Assembly (NCBI GenBank): GCA_030639555.1
Contig: DAOWCM010000048.1
Coordinates: 1 to 11,035 of the forward strand
Origin: Candidatus Eiseniibacteriota bacterium
GTDB lineage: Bacteria; Joyebacterota; Joyebacteria; Joyebacterales; Joyebacteraceae
Length of the DNA: 11,035 bases
Direction: 5' to 3'
Shown: positions 1 to 6,956 of the stretch, piece by piece
How positions within the stretch are numbered: position 1 is the stretch's first letter
How the letters are laid out: every line of letters begins with the position of its first letter
Translations under genes and position numbers: made by a program
The notes under the pieces: generated by a model
What the model was told of the DNA's origin: nothing
The model's database searches: none
The model's input: the letters and a program-made list of their open reading frames with translations, nothing else

Positions 1-1
1 G

Positions 2-1618
2 GGCAAGACGACCCTTGCACGGATACTGGCCAAGGCTCTCAATTGTGAGAAGGGCCCGACCGCTGAGCCGTGCGGTGAGTGCGTCTCCTGCGCCGAGATC
101 GCTTCCGGCAGGAGCCTGGACGTCATCGAGATCGACGGCGCCTCGAACAGGAAGATCGAGGACGCGCGTGGCATACGGGAGACCGTGCAGTACGCTCCCC
201 TCTCGGGCCGCATGAAGGTGTACATCATCGATGAGGCTCACATGCTCACGCGCGAGGCGTTCAACGCGCTGCTCAAGACTCTGGAGGAGCCGCCTCCTCA
301 CGTGGTCTTCATACTGGCGACCACGGAACCCGGCAAGATCCCCGAGACGATAACCTCGCGCTGCCAGCGCTTCGATTTCCACAGGATCTCGTGCGCCGAC
401 TTGGAGGCACGCCTGTCGCAGATTGCGGAGGCCGAGGGGTTCGAAATAGAGGGCGGGGCGGTCAAGCTGGTCGCGACGCGCGCCGACGGGAGCATGCGCG
501 ATGCAGTGAGTCTCCTGGACCAGCTAGTGTCTGTCGGTGCGGGCAACGTGACGGTCGACGACGTGGCTCGCGTACTGGGCATACCGGACGTCGACGTCTT
601 CTTCAATCTGACCGATGCCATTGCCTCGACCGACACGTCCGGGACGCTGTCCGCTTTCGAGGACGCCATGGACGCGGGCTTCGACGCGAGGGATCTGATC
701 GACGGTCTTGTGGAACACCTCCGCAATCTGCTGCTGATCAAGGCAGCGCCGTCACCGGAACGACTCGTTGGCAGGATAGCTGCCTACCAGGCGCACGAGG
801 GGACTTCGTCTGCGATCACCGAAGAGGACCTGGTCCGGCTCCTTCGAATCGGCATCGAGGCTCAGGCGTCCGTCAAGTGGAGCACCCAGCCCGCGCTGAT
901 CGTTGAGGTGGCGCTGGTTCGGATGGCCAGGCTGACCAGCAGCGTGGACATCGCGGACGTCGTAAGGGCGCTTACTGAGGGCGGGAGCCGCGAGTCATCG
1001 AGTGGCGCTGCGGGCGGAGCTGGCGGTGGTACCCGGGATGGCGGAAGGGGAAGGCTGCCGAAGAGGGCCGGACAGGCGTCCGGCGGCCGCGGTGGTGCGA
1101 ACCCAAGCGGAGCGGCGGCGCGCCCGCCCGGCGGCGGTGGCGCCGAAGGTGGTGGGAGCGCTGGGGGCGAGACCGGGACGGCGACGGCAGGACCCGCGCC
1201 GGCCGCGGCGGCGGTCGCGCCGGCGGACGCACCCGAGGCTGATGTCGAACCCGCGCTCTGGCCCGACGTTCTCGGGATGATCAGACGCGAGAAACCAGCT
1301 CTCGCCGCCTTCCTGAACGACGCGGTGGCGTCGAAGGGCGAGGGCGCCGTGCTGGAGCTGGCGGTTCCGAACGGATCCCGATTCCACAGGGAACAGCTCA
1401 AGGACCGCGGCAACATGCGGTTGATGGAGCGCGCGGCCGGAGAGGTTTTCGGCGGAAGGGTCAGGCTGGCTTTGACGTTCGGGGGGGCGCCGCAGGAGCG
1501 GGCTTCGTCTCCTCGCGTCAAGACCCGGGTGAGCGAGGAGACGGCACAGGACCCCGTGGTCCGGAAGGTTCTCGATATGTTCGGTGGCGAGATACGAGGT
1601 TCGCGCAGAGAGGAGTAG
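2..1618 (+). CDS. dnaX: DNA polymerase III subunit gamma/tau (5' truncated)
   Basis: This is the ATPase of the DNA polymerase III clamp loader, which opens and loads the sliding clamp. The window begins inside the P-loop: the first visible residues are GKTT, so roughly the first 50 residues are missing, judged by the usual family position. Of 538 visible residues, Cys15, Cys24, Cys27 and Cys30 form the CX8CX2CX2C zinc module. The Walker B DEAH is at 77-80, the sensor-1 region ATTE follows, and the SRC arginine-finger motif is at 119-121. After the AAA+ and collar domains comes a Gly/Ala/Pro-rich linker of about 90 residues (325-415). A C-terminal domain follows, ending in the family-like VRKVLDMFGGEI tail. 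The frame continues upstream of an internal GTG at 185, which is not the true start. No A-rich slippery heptamer was seen, so a separate gamma form is not supported. ybaB and recR follow, the common dnaX-ybaB-recR order. Confidence 0.96.
   Translation, partial: GKTTLARILAKALNCEKGPTAEPCGECVSCAEIASGRSLDVIEIDGASNRKIEDARGIRETVQYAPLSGRMKVYIIDEAHMLTREAFNALLKTLEEPPPHVVFILATTEPGKIPETITSRCQRFDFHRISCADLEARLSQIAEAEGFEIEGGAVKLVATRADGSMRDAVSLLDQLVSVGAGNVTVDDVARVLGIPDVDVFFNLTDAIASTDTSGTLSAFEDAMDAGFDARDLIDGLVEHLRNLLLIKAAPSPERLVGRIAAYQAHEGTSSAITEEDLVRLLRIGIEAQASVKWSTQPALIVEVALVRMARLTSSVDIADVVRALTEGGSRESSSGAAGGAGGGTRDGGRGRLPKRAGQASGGRGGANPSGAAARPPGGGGAEGGGSAGGETGTATAGPAPAAAAVAPADAPEADVEPALWPDVLGMIRREKPALAAFLNDAVASKGEGAVLELAVPNGSRFHREQLKDRGNMRLMERAAGEVFGGRVRLALTFGGAPQERASSPRVKTRVSEETAQDPVVRKVLDMFGGEIRGSRREE
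975..1247 (+). other. Low-complexity Gly/Ala/Pro linker inside dnaX
   Basis: About 90 codons between the collar domain and the C-terminal domain of DnaX encode mostly Gly, Ala, Pro, Arg and Ser. This is probably a flexible tether. It is the most GC-rich and repetitive coding stretch in the window and generates several spurious reading frames in other frames. Confidence 0.75.
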
Positions 1619-1626
1619 TGGCGCAC

Positions 1627-1941
1627 ATGGCAGGCGGACTTGCGAAGATGATGAAGGAGGCGCAGAAGCTGGAGAAGCGCCTCGGCGAAGTTCGAAAGAC
1701 GCTCGCGGAGATGACGGTCGAGGGAAGTTCTGGAGGTGGGGCGGTGAGCATCACCATGAACGGGCAGCGCGACGTGCTCAAGGTCTCGGTGGATCCCGGC
1801 GTGCTCGAGGACGGCGACGCCGAGATGCTCGAGGACCTGCTCCTCTCTGCGCTCCGCGACGCGAAGCAGAAGTCGGACGAGCTGGCCTCCACGGAGATGG
1901 CCAAGGTGACGGCCGCGGGTCTTCCGCCGGGGCTCTTCTAG
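1627..1941 (+). CDS. YbaB/EbfC family nucleoid-associated protein
   Basis: This small protein of 104 residues matches the YbaB/EbfC family, whose members are dimeric DNA-binding proteins associated with the nucleoid. The N terminus, MAGGLAKMMKEAQKLEK, is the typical amphipathic helix. The middle carries the family-like pattern GGGAVSITMNGQRDVLKVSVDP, which forms the central sheet. A second long helix begins near LEDLLLSALRDAKQKSDEL, and the Gly/Pro-rich end (GLPPGLF) is also usual. I chose ATG 1627 because it gives the canonical N terminus. GTG 1618, overlapping the dnaX stop, is possible but would sit only 2 bases after the AGGAG at 1611-1615, whereas ATG 1627 is 11 bases away. The gene lies between dnaX and recR, its usual place in bacteria, which fits a link with recombination and replication. 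The family is certain from the pattern; the precise role is not. Confidence 0.93.
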   Translation: MAGGLAKMMKEAQKLEKRLGEVRKTLAEMTVEGSSGGGAVSITMNGQRDVLKVSVDPGVLEDGDAEMLEDLLLSALRDAKQKSDELASTEMAKVTAAGLPPGLF

Positions 1942-1961
1942 GCAAGAACCGGAGCGACGCC

Positions 1962-2561
1962 TTGTCTCTTTTTCCGCCCTCTCTCGAACGGTTGGTCCTC
2001 ATCCTCGCGCGGCTGCCCGGCATCGGCAAGAAGTCGGCGACGAGGATAGCTCTCAAGCTCGTGGCATCGTCCGAGGCCGACTGCCGAGAACTGGCCGGGG
2101 CCATCGTTGAGGCAAGCGAGAAGACCATCGGCTGCTCGACGTGCGGCGCTCTGACCGAGTGTGACCCCTGCGCCATCTGCACCGACCCCCGGCGCGAGTC
2201 TACCGTCATCTGTGCGGTCGAGCGCCCGAGCGATGTCATCGCCCTGGAGCGGACCAGCCGGTTTCGGGGAAAGTACCACGTCCTGGGTGGGCTTCTGTCT
2301 CCACTGGACGGGGTTGGTCCCGAGGACCTCAGGCTGGACTCGCTTGTCTCGCGAGCGGGCGCGGACGATGTCTCCGAGATCATACTGGCACTGAACCCCA
2401 CGGCGGAGGGCGAGGCCACGTCGCTCTACCTTGCGCGGCTGCTGGCCAGGACGGGTGTTCGGGTCACAAAGCTCGCCAGCGGCATACCCGTCGGAGGCGA
2501 CCTTGACCTGGCAGACGAACTGACCCTCGGAACTGCGCTGGACGAGCGGAGAGAACTCTGA
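1962..2561 (+). CDS. recR: Recombination mediator protein RecR
   Basis: RecR works with RecF and RecO to load RecA onto single-stranded DNA at gaps. The 199-residue product has the usual family length. The N terminus carries the helix-hairpin-helix (LARLPGIGKKSATRIAL, about 15-31). A zinc finger uses Cys58, Cys61, Cys70 and Cys73, with one extra cysteine at 67. The Toprim domain is clear from ICAVERPSDVIALERT, the GKYHVLGGLLSPLDGVGP segment and ALNPTAEGEATSLYLARLL. It ends with the family-like VGGDLDLADELTLGTALDERR. The start is TTG 1962: GGAG at 1951-1954 lies 7 bases upstream and the translation then begins like family members (LFPPSLERL). The same frame stays open further upstream through ybaB, but that extension does not resemble RecR. 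The gap after ybaB is 20 bases, so co-transcription is likely. Confidence 0.96.
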   Translation: MSLFPPSLERLVLILARLPGIGKKSATRIALKLVASSEADCRELAGAIVEASEKTIGCSTCGALTECDPCAICTDPRRESTVICAVERPSDVIALERTSRFRGKYHVLGGLLSPLDGVGPEDLRLDSLVSRAGADDVSEIILALNPTAEGEATSLYLARLLARTGVRVTKLASGIPVGGDLDLADELTLGTALDERREL

Positions 2562-2587
2562 CCGCGTTGGTGCTCCATTCTCCTGCC

Positions 2588-2653
2588 GGATGGTCTCCCG
2601 CCTCGCGACATCACCGCGGCGCCGAACTCCCCCCAGGGCTCGGAAGACCATCC
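2588..2653 (+). terminator. Terminator-like inverted repeat after recR
   Basis: A perfect 9-base arm (GGATGGTCT, 2588-2596) pairs with AGACCATCC (2645-2653). After one mismatch it is extended by three more pairs (2598-2600 with 2641-2643). The intervening 40 or so bases are GC-rich and can fold internally. Only a short TTT follows (2655-2657), so it is not a classical intrinsic terminator. Its place between the end of the dnaX-ybaB-recR cluster and the promoter of the next operon makes a role in ending upstream transcription plausible. Confidence 0.45.
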
Positions 2654-2661
2654 CTTTGAGC

Positions 2662-2690
2662 TTGACCCGCCACGGAAGCGGTGCTAGCGT
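2662..2690 (+). promoter_or_regulatory. Candidate sigma-70-type promoter for the oxidoreductase operon
   Basis: TTGACC at 2662-2667 matches the -35 consensus at five of six positions. TAGCGT at 2685-2690 has the T-A-n-n-n-T core of a -10 element, and the spacer is 17 bases. An AT-rich patch (AATTATT) follows immediately, rare in this GC-rich window. Predicted initiation near 2697 would leave a leader of about 55 bases before the gamma gene. Confidence 0.6.
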
Positions 2691-2736
2691 AATTATTCGA
2701 TTTGTCTGCGCTGTGGGGAAACGAGACGGATATCAG

Positions 2737-2743
2737 AAGGAGG
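2737..2743 (+). promoter_or_regulatory. Strong ribosome binding site of the gamma subunit
   Basis: AAGGAGG lies 7 bases before ATG 2751. It is one of the strongest Shine-Dalgarno matches in the window and fixes the start of the gamma subunit. Confidence 0.85.
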
Positions 2744-2750
2744 CTGACGG

Positions 2751-3326
2751 ATGCCGCAGATGACGGAAATCCGCTGGCACGCGAGGGGAGGCCAGGGGGC
2801 GAAGACCGGCTCCCTGCTGCTCGCGCAGGCGGCGGCGATGGAGGGCATGTACAGTCAGGGGTTCCCGGACTACGGGCCCGAGCGCATGGGCGCACCCATG
2901 CGCGGGTTCACGAGGATCAGCGACGAGCCGATCCGCGTGCACTGCGCGATCTCTGAGCCCGCAATGGTCGTGGTGCTGGACGACACGCTGCTCTCTTCGG
3001 TGGACGTCGTGAGCGGCACGCCGGCGGACGGCGGGTTGCTAGTCGTCAACACACTGAAGAGCCCGGCGGACGTGCGAAGTGAGCTGAAGCTAGAGGGCCG
3101 CAAGGTCTTCACGGTCGATGCGACCGGCATCGCCATCGACGAGATCGGACGGCCCATCCCCAACGCGCCAATGCTCGGTGCACTGATCAAGGTCTCGGAC
3201 CTGTTGTCGCTCGAGGCGATCACAAGGCAGATCACGAAGAAGTTCTCTCACGGTTTCAGACCAGAGGTTCTCGAAGGCAACCTCCGGGCGATCCAGAGAG
3301 CCTACGAGGAGGTGGTCGGGGAATGA
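2751..3326 (+). CDS. porG: 2-oxoacid (pyruvate):ferredoxin oxidoreductase, gamma subunit
   Basis: This is the gamma subunit of the four-subunit thiamine-diphosphate enzyme that oxidatively decarboxylates a 2-oxoacid to acyl-CoA and passes electrons to ferredoxin in the cytoplasm. The 191-residue product starts with the family pattern EIRWHARGGQGAKTGSLLLA. It continues with FPDYGPERMGAPMRGFTRIS and the Rossmann-like segment around VVVLDDTLL. ATG 2751 is fixed by the strong ribosome binding site. It is the first gene of the operon and overlaps the delta gene by 4 bases (ATGA). The subunit order gamma-delta-alpha-beta is that of archaeal-type pyruvate oxidoreductases. Substrate choice cannot be read from gamma alone; pyruvate is inferred mainly from the alpha and beta subunits. 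Confidence 0.92.
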   Translation: MPQMTEIRWHARGGQGAKTGSLLLAQAAAMEGMYSQGFPDYGPERMGAPMRGFTRISDEPIRVHCAISEPAMVVVLDDTLLSSVDVVSGTPADGGLLVVNTLKSPADVRSELKLEGRKVFTVDATGIAIDEIGRPIPNAPMLGALIKVSDLLSLEAITRQITKKFSHGFRPEVLEGNLRAIQRAYEEVVGE

Positions 3327-3622
3327 AAGAGAGAGGCTGGACCGAGATACCGATCGGAGGCGTGATCGAGGAGGCCGGCAACGCCGCCGCCTACGAGACA
3401 GGTTCGTGGCGCACCTACCGTCCTGTGTGGGACAGCGAGGCGTGCACTCACTGTCTGAGGTGTTGGGTGGCGTGCCCGGATTCGTCCATCGAGCTTGCGG
3501 ACGGTAAGATCACGGGCATAGACTACGACCACTGTAAGGGGTGCGGGATCTGCAGCTTCGAGTGTCCGGTAGACCCCAAGGCGATAGAGATGAAGCTCGA
3601 GACCGACTTCGCCAAGGAATAG
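3323..3622 (+). CDS. porD: 2-oxoacid (pyruvate):ferredoxin oxidoreductase, delta (ferredoxin-like) subunit
   Basis: The 99-residue electron-transfer subunit carries two [4Fe-4S] motifs of the CX2CX2CX3CP type. Cys41, 44, 47 and 51 form the first and Cys71, 74, 77 and 81 form the second. The N terminus (WTEIPIGGVIEEAGNA, then GSWRTYRPVWD) is typical of the delta subunit and separates it from free ferredoxins. The subunit should relay electrons from the beta-subunit cluster to external ferredoxin. Start ATG 3323 overlaps the gamma stop, and AGGAGGTGG at 3307-3315 provides a binding site within the gamma coding sequence, so translational coupling is likely. A non-coding gap of 50 bases separates it from the alpha gene. 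Confidence 0.95.
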   Translation: MKERGWTEIPIGGVIEEAGNAAAYETGSWRTYRPVWDSEACTHCLRCWVACPDSSIELADGKITGIDYDHCKGCGICSFECPVDPKAIEMKLETDFAKE

Positions 3623-3638
3623 GCTCGGGTCGACCGGG

Positions 3639-3662
3639 CCCTTCTCATGCGAATCAGAAGGG
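3639..3662 (+). promoter_or_regulatory. Hairpin overlapping the alpha-subunit ribosome binding site
   Basis: CCCTTCT (3639-3645) is perfectly complementary to AGAAGGG (3656-3662), leaving a 10-base loop. The 3' arm contains most of AAGGGAG (3658-3664), the Shine-Dalgarno sequence 8 bases before GTG 3673. If it folds in the mRNA, it would mask ribosome entry for the alpha subunit. No poly-U tract follows, so it is not an intrinsic terminator. Confidence 0.5.
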
Positions 3663-3672
3663 AGACTTGAGA

Positions 3673-4866
3673 GTGGCGAGGAGACTGATCCTGACGGGCA
3701 ACGACGCGACCGCGGAGGCGATGCGGCAGATCGCTCCCGATGTGGTCACCTGTTTTCCCATCACCCCGCAGACCGAGTTGATGCACAAGTTCGCGGAGCA
3801 CGTGGCCGACGGGGATGTGGACACCGAACTCGTGCTCGTTGAGTCAGAGCACAGCGCGATGAGCGCGGCGGTCGGGGCGGCTGCCGCTGGGGCGAGGGCC
3901 ATGACGGCCACGGCGGCGAACGGACTGGCGCTGATGTGGGAAATAGTCTACATCGCGGCTTCCTACAGGATGCCCATTGTCATGCCTGTGGTGAACCGCG
4001 CGCTGTCGGGTCCCATCAACATCCACTGCGATCACAGCGATACGATGGGATGCAGGGACTCGGGCTGGATACAGCTCTACTCCGAGAATGCGCAGGAGGC
4101 GTACGACAACACACTGCAGGCCTTGAGGATAGCCGAACACCCGGACGTTCTTCTGCCTGTGATGGTGACGTTCGACGGGTTCATCATCAGCCACACGGCC
4201 GAGATCCTCGAGGGGCTCGAGGACGCGGAGGTCAAGGACTGGGTCGGGAGCTACGAGGCAAAGTACTCGCTCCTGAACACGGACGACCCCGTGACGTTCG
4301 GCCCGCTCGACCTCCAGGACTACTACTTCGAGCACAAGCGGCAGCAGGTCGAGGCGATGACGCACGCTCCCGCCGTCATAAGGGAGATCGGGCGAGCCTA
4401 CGGCGAACTGTCCGGACGGTCGTACGACCTGTTCGAGGCATACAGGCTCGAGGACGCCGAGCTTGCGGTAGTGGCGCTCGGTTCGACATGCGGTACTACG
4501 AAAGTGGTCATCGATGAGCTGAGGGACCAGGGCACGAAGGCGGGACTCCTGAAGATCCGATCGTTCCGGCCGTTCCCAGAGCGTGAGATAGCAGAAGCTC
4601 TCGGGAACGCCAAGGCGATAGGAGTGCTCGACAGGTCGATATCCTTCGGCGCGCCGGGCGGTCCCGTCCACAAGGAGATCAGGGCCGCCCTCTACGGGAC
4701 CGACCGTAGGATCGGGATCGTCAACTACATCTACGGCCTCGGTGGACGCGACATGTCGATGAAAGACATCAAGACGGTCTTCGCCGGGCTAGAGGGTGTG
4801 GCACGGGAGGGAACACCAGACGACAATATCCGGTTCCTCGGACTGAGGGGCGAGGGAGGAGTATAG
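3673..4866 (+). CDS. porA: 2-oxoacid (pyruvate):ferredoxin oxidoreductase, alpha subunit
   Basis: This 397-residue subunit supplies the thiamine-diphosphate pyrimidine-binding domain and the transketolase C-terminal-like domain. Near the N terminus it has CFPITPQTEL (27-36), the family substrate/cofactor loop. VESEHSAMSA (56-65) contains the glutamates (57, 59) one of which is expected to activate the cofactor. The segment SGPINIHCDHSDTMG is characteristic of pyruvate-type enzymes. The C-terminal domain contains VALGSTCGTTKVVIDELRD and LLKIRSFRPFPE, followed by a YIYGLGGRDM segment. I chose GTG 3673 because AAGGGAG lies 8 bases upstream and the protein then begins as relatives do (RRLILTGNDATAEAM). 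The frame stays open upstream into the delta gene, but without family resemblance. A branched-chain or other 2-oxoacid substrate remains possible, though pyruvate is favoured. Confidence 0.93.
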   Translation: MARRLILTGNDATAEAMRQIAPDVVTCFPITPQTELMHKFAEHVADGDVDTELVLVESEHSAMSAAVGAAAAGARAMTATAANGLALMWEIVYIAASYRMPIVMPVVNRALSGPINIHCDHSDTMGCRDSGWIQLYSENAQEAYDNTLQALRIAEHPDVLLPVMVTFDGFIISHTAEILEGLEDAEVKDWVGSYEAKYSLLNTDDPVTFGPLDLQDYYFEHKRQQVEAMTHAPAVIREIGRAYGELSGRSYDLFEAYRLEDAELAVVALGSTCGTTKVVIDELRDQGTKAGLLKIRSFRPFPEREIAEALGNAKAIGVLDRSISFGAPGGPVHKEIRAALYGTDRRIGIVNYIYGLGGRDMSMKDIKTVFAGLEGVAREGTPDDNIRFLGLRGEGGV

Positions 4867-4867
4867 C

Positions 4868-5797
4868 ATGCCAGGTCTCAAGCAACTGGCCGAGCGCGAG
4901 GAGCTGATGGCCGGAGGGCATCGTGCCTGCGCGGGCTGCCTGCCGATGACGGCAATGAGACAGATTCTGTTGACGGCGGGCAAGGGCACGGTGAGTGGAT
5001 GTTCGACGGGCTGCGTGGAAGTGGTGACGACCATCTACCCGTTCACCGCGTGGCGGAACCCGTTCATTCACAGTGCCTTCGAGAATTCGGCGGCGACAAT
5101 GTCCGGAGTCGAGGCGGCATACAGGTCGCTACGCCGTCAGGGCAGGGTCGACAAGGAGATCAACTTCATCGCGATGGGTGGCGACGGGGGGACGTACGAC
5201 ATCGGTCTGCAGGCCCTGTCAGGAGCGATGGAGCGCGGTCACAACATGCTGTACATCTGCTACGACAATGAAGCCTACATGAACACGGGCATCCAGAGAT
5301 CCAGCGGCACGCCCAAGGGGACGGCCACTTCCACCACACCGGCGGGGAAGGTCATGCCGGGGAAGAAGCAGTTCGCGAAGCCGCTGACAGACATCATAAT
5401 CGCGCACAGGATCCCGTACGTGGCGCAGGCCACTCCAGGCTATCCCAAGGACCTCTCGGACAAGGTCGAGAAGGCGCTGTCTATCGAGGGGCCGGCCTTC
5501 ATGAACATACTGACGCCTTGCACGCGAGGCTGGCGGTATCCGATGGAAGAGTCGATGGACATAGCCAGGCTCGCGGTCGACACGTGCTTCTGGCCGGTGT
5601 ATGAGGTGGAGCACGGCCGCTTCCGGGTGACCAGGAAGCCCAAGGACAAGCGCCCGGTCTCTGAGTGGCTGGAGAGACAGGGCCGTTTCGCGCACTTGTT
5701 CAAGGACAAGAACAGGCACATCATAGATGAGATACAGGAAGACACGGACCGCAACTGGGAGTGGCTCCTCAAGCGCGAGGAAATGACCCAGGTGTAA
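4868..5797 (+). CDS. porB: 2-oxoacid (pyruvate):ferredoxin oxidoreductase, beta subunit
   Basis: The 309-residue beta subunit binds the diphosphate of thiamine diphosphate and the [4Fe-4S] cluster nearest the active site. Cys21 and Cys24 (CAGC), Cys49 (or Cys45) in CSTGC, and Cys218 in TPCTRGW are the expected cluster ligands. The cofactor motif starts at GDGGTYDIGLQ (105-115) and ends in the NEAYMNTGIQ segment (134-143). The SSGTPKGTATSTTPAGK stretch is typical of pyruvate-type beta subunits. GGAGGAG at 4855-4861 sits 6 bases before ATG 4868, and only one base separates the alpha stop from this start, so the two are probably coupled. This is the last subunit of the operon. pgsA follows after 36 bases with no clear terminator between them. 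Confidence 0.95.
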   Translation: MPGLKQLAEREELMAGGHRACAGCLPMTAMRQILLTAGKGTVSGCSTGCVEVVTTIYPFTAWRNPFIHSAFENSAATMSGVEAAYRSLRRQGRVDKEINFIAMGGDGGTYDIGLQALSGAMERGHNMLYICYDNEAYMNTGIQRSSGTPKGTATSTTPAGKVMPGKKQFAKPLTDIIIAHRIPYVAQATPGYPKDLSDKVEKALSIEGPAFMNILTPCTRGWRYPMEESMDIARLAVDTCFWPVYEVEHGRFRVTRKPKDKRPVSEWLERQGRFAHLFKDKNRHIIDEIQEDTDRNWEWLLKREEMTQV

Positions 5798-5833
5798 GAT
5801 TCCAGAGGGCTCGCTCCCGAGAGGCGCCACAGC

Positions 5834-6415
5834 ATGAATTGGCCGAACGGACTGACCATAGCGCGGATGATCATGGGGCCCATTGTCCTCGTCTGCCTCC
5901 TGACGGGCTCCGTGAGGCTCGCCCTCTACATCTTCATCGTCGCTATGCTGACAGACCTCTACGACGGCTATCTGGCGAGGCGCTGGGACAGGGTGACCGA
6001 GTTCGGGAAGCTCATGGATCCACTGGCCGACAAGGTCCTGGTCTCTATGGTCCTTGTCGGCTTCCTGCTGATAAGGGTGCCGTTCGTCTCGCTGTGGATG
6101 GTCGGGGTGATCATAGCGCGTGAGCTCCTGATCCTCGGCTGGCGGACGGGCCTGTTCAAGAGCGGCGGAGGATTCGCTACCAGCTGGACGGCCAAGTGGA
6201 AGACGGCCGCCCAGATGATCTGGATCACAGCCTCGCTGTTCTACCTGACGGTCATCCACGGGCTGGGACTGAGCCCGGGTGACCCTCGCACCCAGACGTT
6301 CGAGCGCGCCCTCTGGGGACTCGGGGTCGTGGCCGTGGCCCTCACCGTCATTTCCGGGGCCGACTACGTGGTCTGCAACAGGAATTCCGAAAGCGACGCA
6401 CGCAAGACCGAGTGA
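5834..6415 (+). CDS. pgsA: CDP-diacylglycerol--glycerol-3-phosphate 3-phosphatidyltransferase
   Basis: PgsA makes phosphatidylglycerophosphate from CDP-diacylglycerol and glycerol 3-phosphate in the cytoplasmic membrane. The 193-residue product begins with the usual NxLTxxR start (Asn5, Leu7, Thr8, Arg11). It has the full CDP-alcohol phosphotransferase signature from Asp41 to Asp66: DG at 44-45, AR at 48-49, Gly58, Asp62 and Asp66. Several hydrophobic stretches (about 12-38, 68-100, 125-142 and 158-178) fit a multi-pass membrane enzyme. ATG 5834 is preceded by a modest GAGAGG at 5819-5824. The next gene, pgpA, encodes the phosphatase for the following step. Other CDP-alcohol transferases share the signature, but the N terminus and the neighbour favour PgsA. 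Confidence 0.9.
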   Translation: MNWPNGLTIARMIMGPIVLVCLLTGSVRLALYIFIVAMLTDLYDGYLARRWDRVTEFGKLMDPLADKVLVSMVLVGFLLIRVPFVSLWMVGVIIARELLILGWRTGLFKSGGGFATSWTAKWKTAAQMIWITASLFYLTVIHGLGLSPGDPRTQTFERALWGLGVVAVALTVISGADYVVCNRNSESDARKTE

Positions 6416-6436
6416 CGCTAGAGAGGATCGGTCGAC

Positions 6437-6931
6437 GTGGCAGAACACCGCGCGAAACTGCATCCAGTGGTCAGGTTCCTGGCCACCGGAGCCTACATGG
6501 GCTACGCGCCCGTTGCCCCCGGCACGGTCGGATCGCTGGGTTGCGCCGTGCTGGTGTGGTTCTTCGTTCCCGAGGTGACACCGGCGAGCTCTCCCCTGGC
6601 CCTCGGGGTGATGCTCCTTTCCACGCTGGCGTTCGCCGCGCTGGCGATCTGGGCCGCAGCTCTTGCAGAGCGGCAGTTCGGGCACGACTCGTCGAGAATC
6701 GTGATCGACGAGTACGCCGGCTTCGTCATCTCCGTTCTCCTGCTGCCCAAGTCGCTCCTCCTGTTCGCCGTGGCGTTCGTGCTCTTCCGGGCCCTCGACA
6801 TTGTGAAGCCCTTCCCGGCGCGACAGGCGGAGGCTCTACCCGGCGGCGTCGGCATCGTGATGGACGACCTCGTAGCGGGCATCTACACGAACGTACTCCT
6901 GCGCGTCATGCTGCTGGTTCAGGGTTGGTAG
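6437..6931 (+). CDS. pgpA: Phosphatidylglycerophosphatase A
   Basis: PgpA removes the phosphate from phosphatidylglycerophosphate to give phosphatidylglycerol, completing the pathway begun by the upstream pgsA. The 164-residue protein has the family's glycine/proline-rich N-terminal motif (GYAPVAPGTVGSL, 22-34). The acidic motif around HDSSRIVIDEYAG (83-95) holds Asp91 and Glu92. The C-terminal motif FRALDIVKPFP (117-127) leads to LPGGVGIVMDDLVAG (134-148), with the paired Asp143 and Asp144. Hydrophobic segments lie at about 36-76, 97-117 and 145-162, consistent with a membrane protein. Start GTG 6437 is supported by GAGAGGA at 6421-6427 and by the match to family N termini. The gap after pgsA is 21 bases, so the two genes are almost certainly co-transcribed. 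Confidence 0.93.
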   Translation: MAEHRAKLHPVVRFLATGAYMGYAPVAPGTVGSLGCAVLVWFFVPEVTPASSPLALGVMLLSTLAFAALAIWAAALAERQFGHDSSRIVIDEYAGFVISVLLLPKSLLLFAVAFVLFRALDIVKPFPARQAEALPGGVGIVMDDLVAGIYTNVLLRVMLLVQGW

Positions 6932-6956
6932 TCCACTCCCTCCTGACGGTGGTCGC

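Noticed and set aside
862..1626. Pro/Ala-rich minus-strand frame opposite the dnaX linker
   Set aside because: Complement of the Gly/Ala-rich linker; no start context or domain supports it.
1584..1961. N-terminal extension of recR through the ybaB region
   Set aside because: The frame is open, but the extension is low-complexity Arg/Gly-rich and overlaps the whole of ybaB. TTG 1962 with its GGAG gives a normal RecR.
2562..2750. Small protein gene in the gap after recR
   Set aside because: No frame with a start, ribosome binding site and plausible composition was found; the gap is better explained by the inverted repeat, promoter and leader.
3541..3672. Upstream extension of the alpha subunit into the delta gene
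   Set aside because: It would overlap the second ferredoxin motif of delta and has no family similarity. GTG 3673 has a good ribosome binding site.
5219..6685. Open frame of 488 codons on the minus strand
   Set aside because: It is antisense to porB, pgsA and pgpA, which have clear motifs on the + strand. Its His/Arg/Glu-rich composition looks like a shadow frame.
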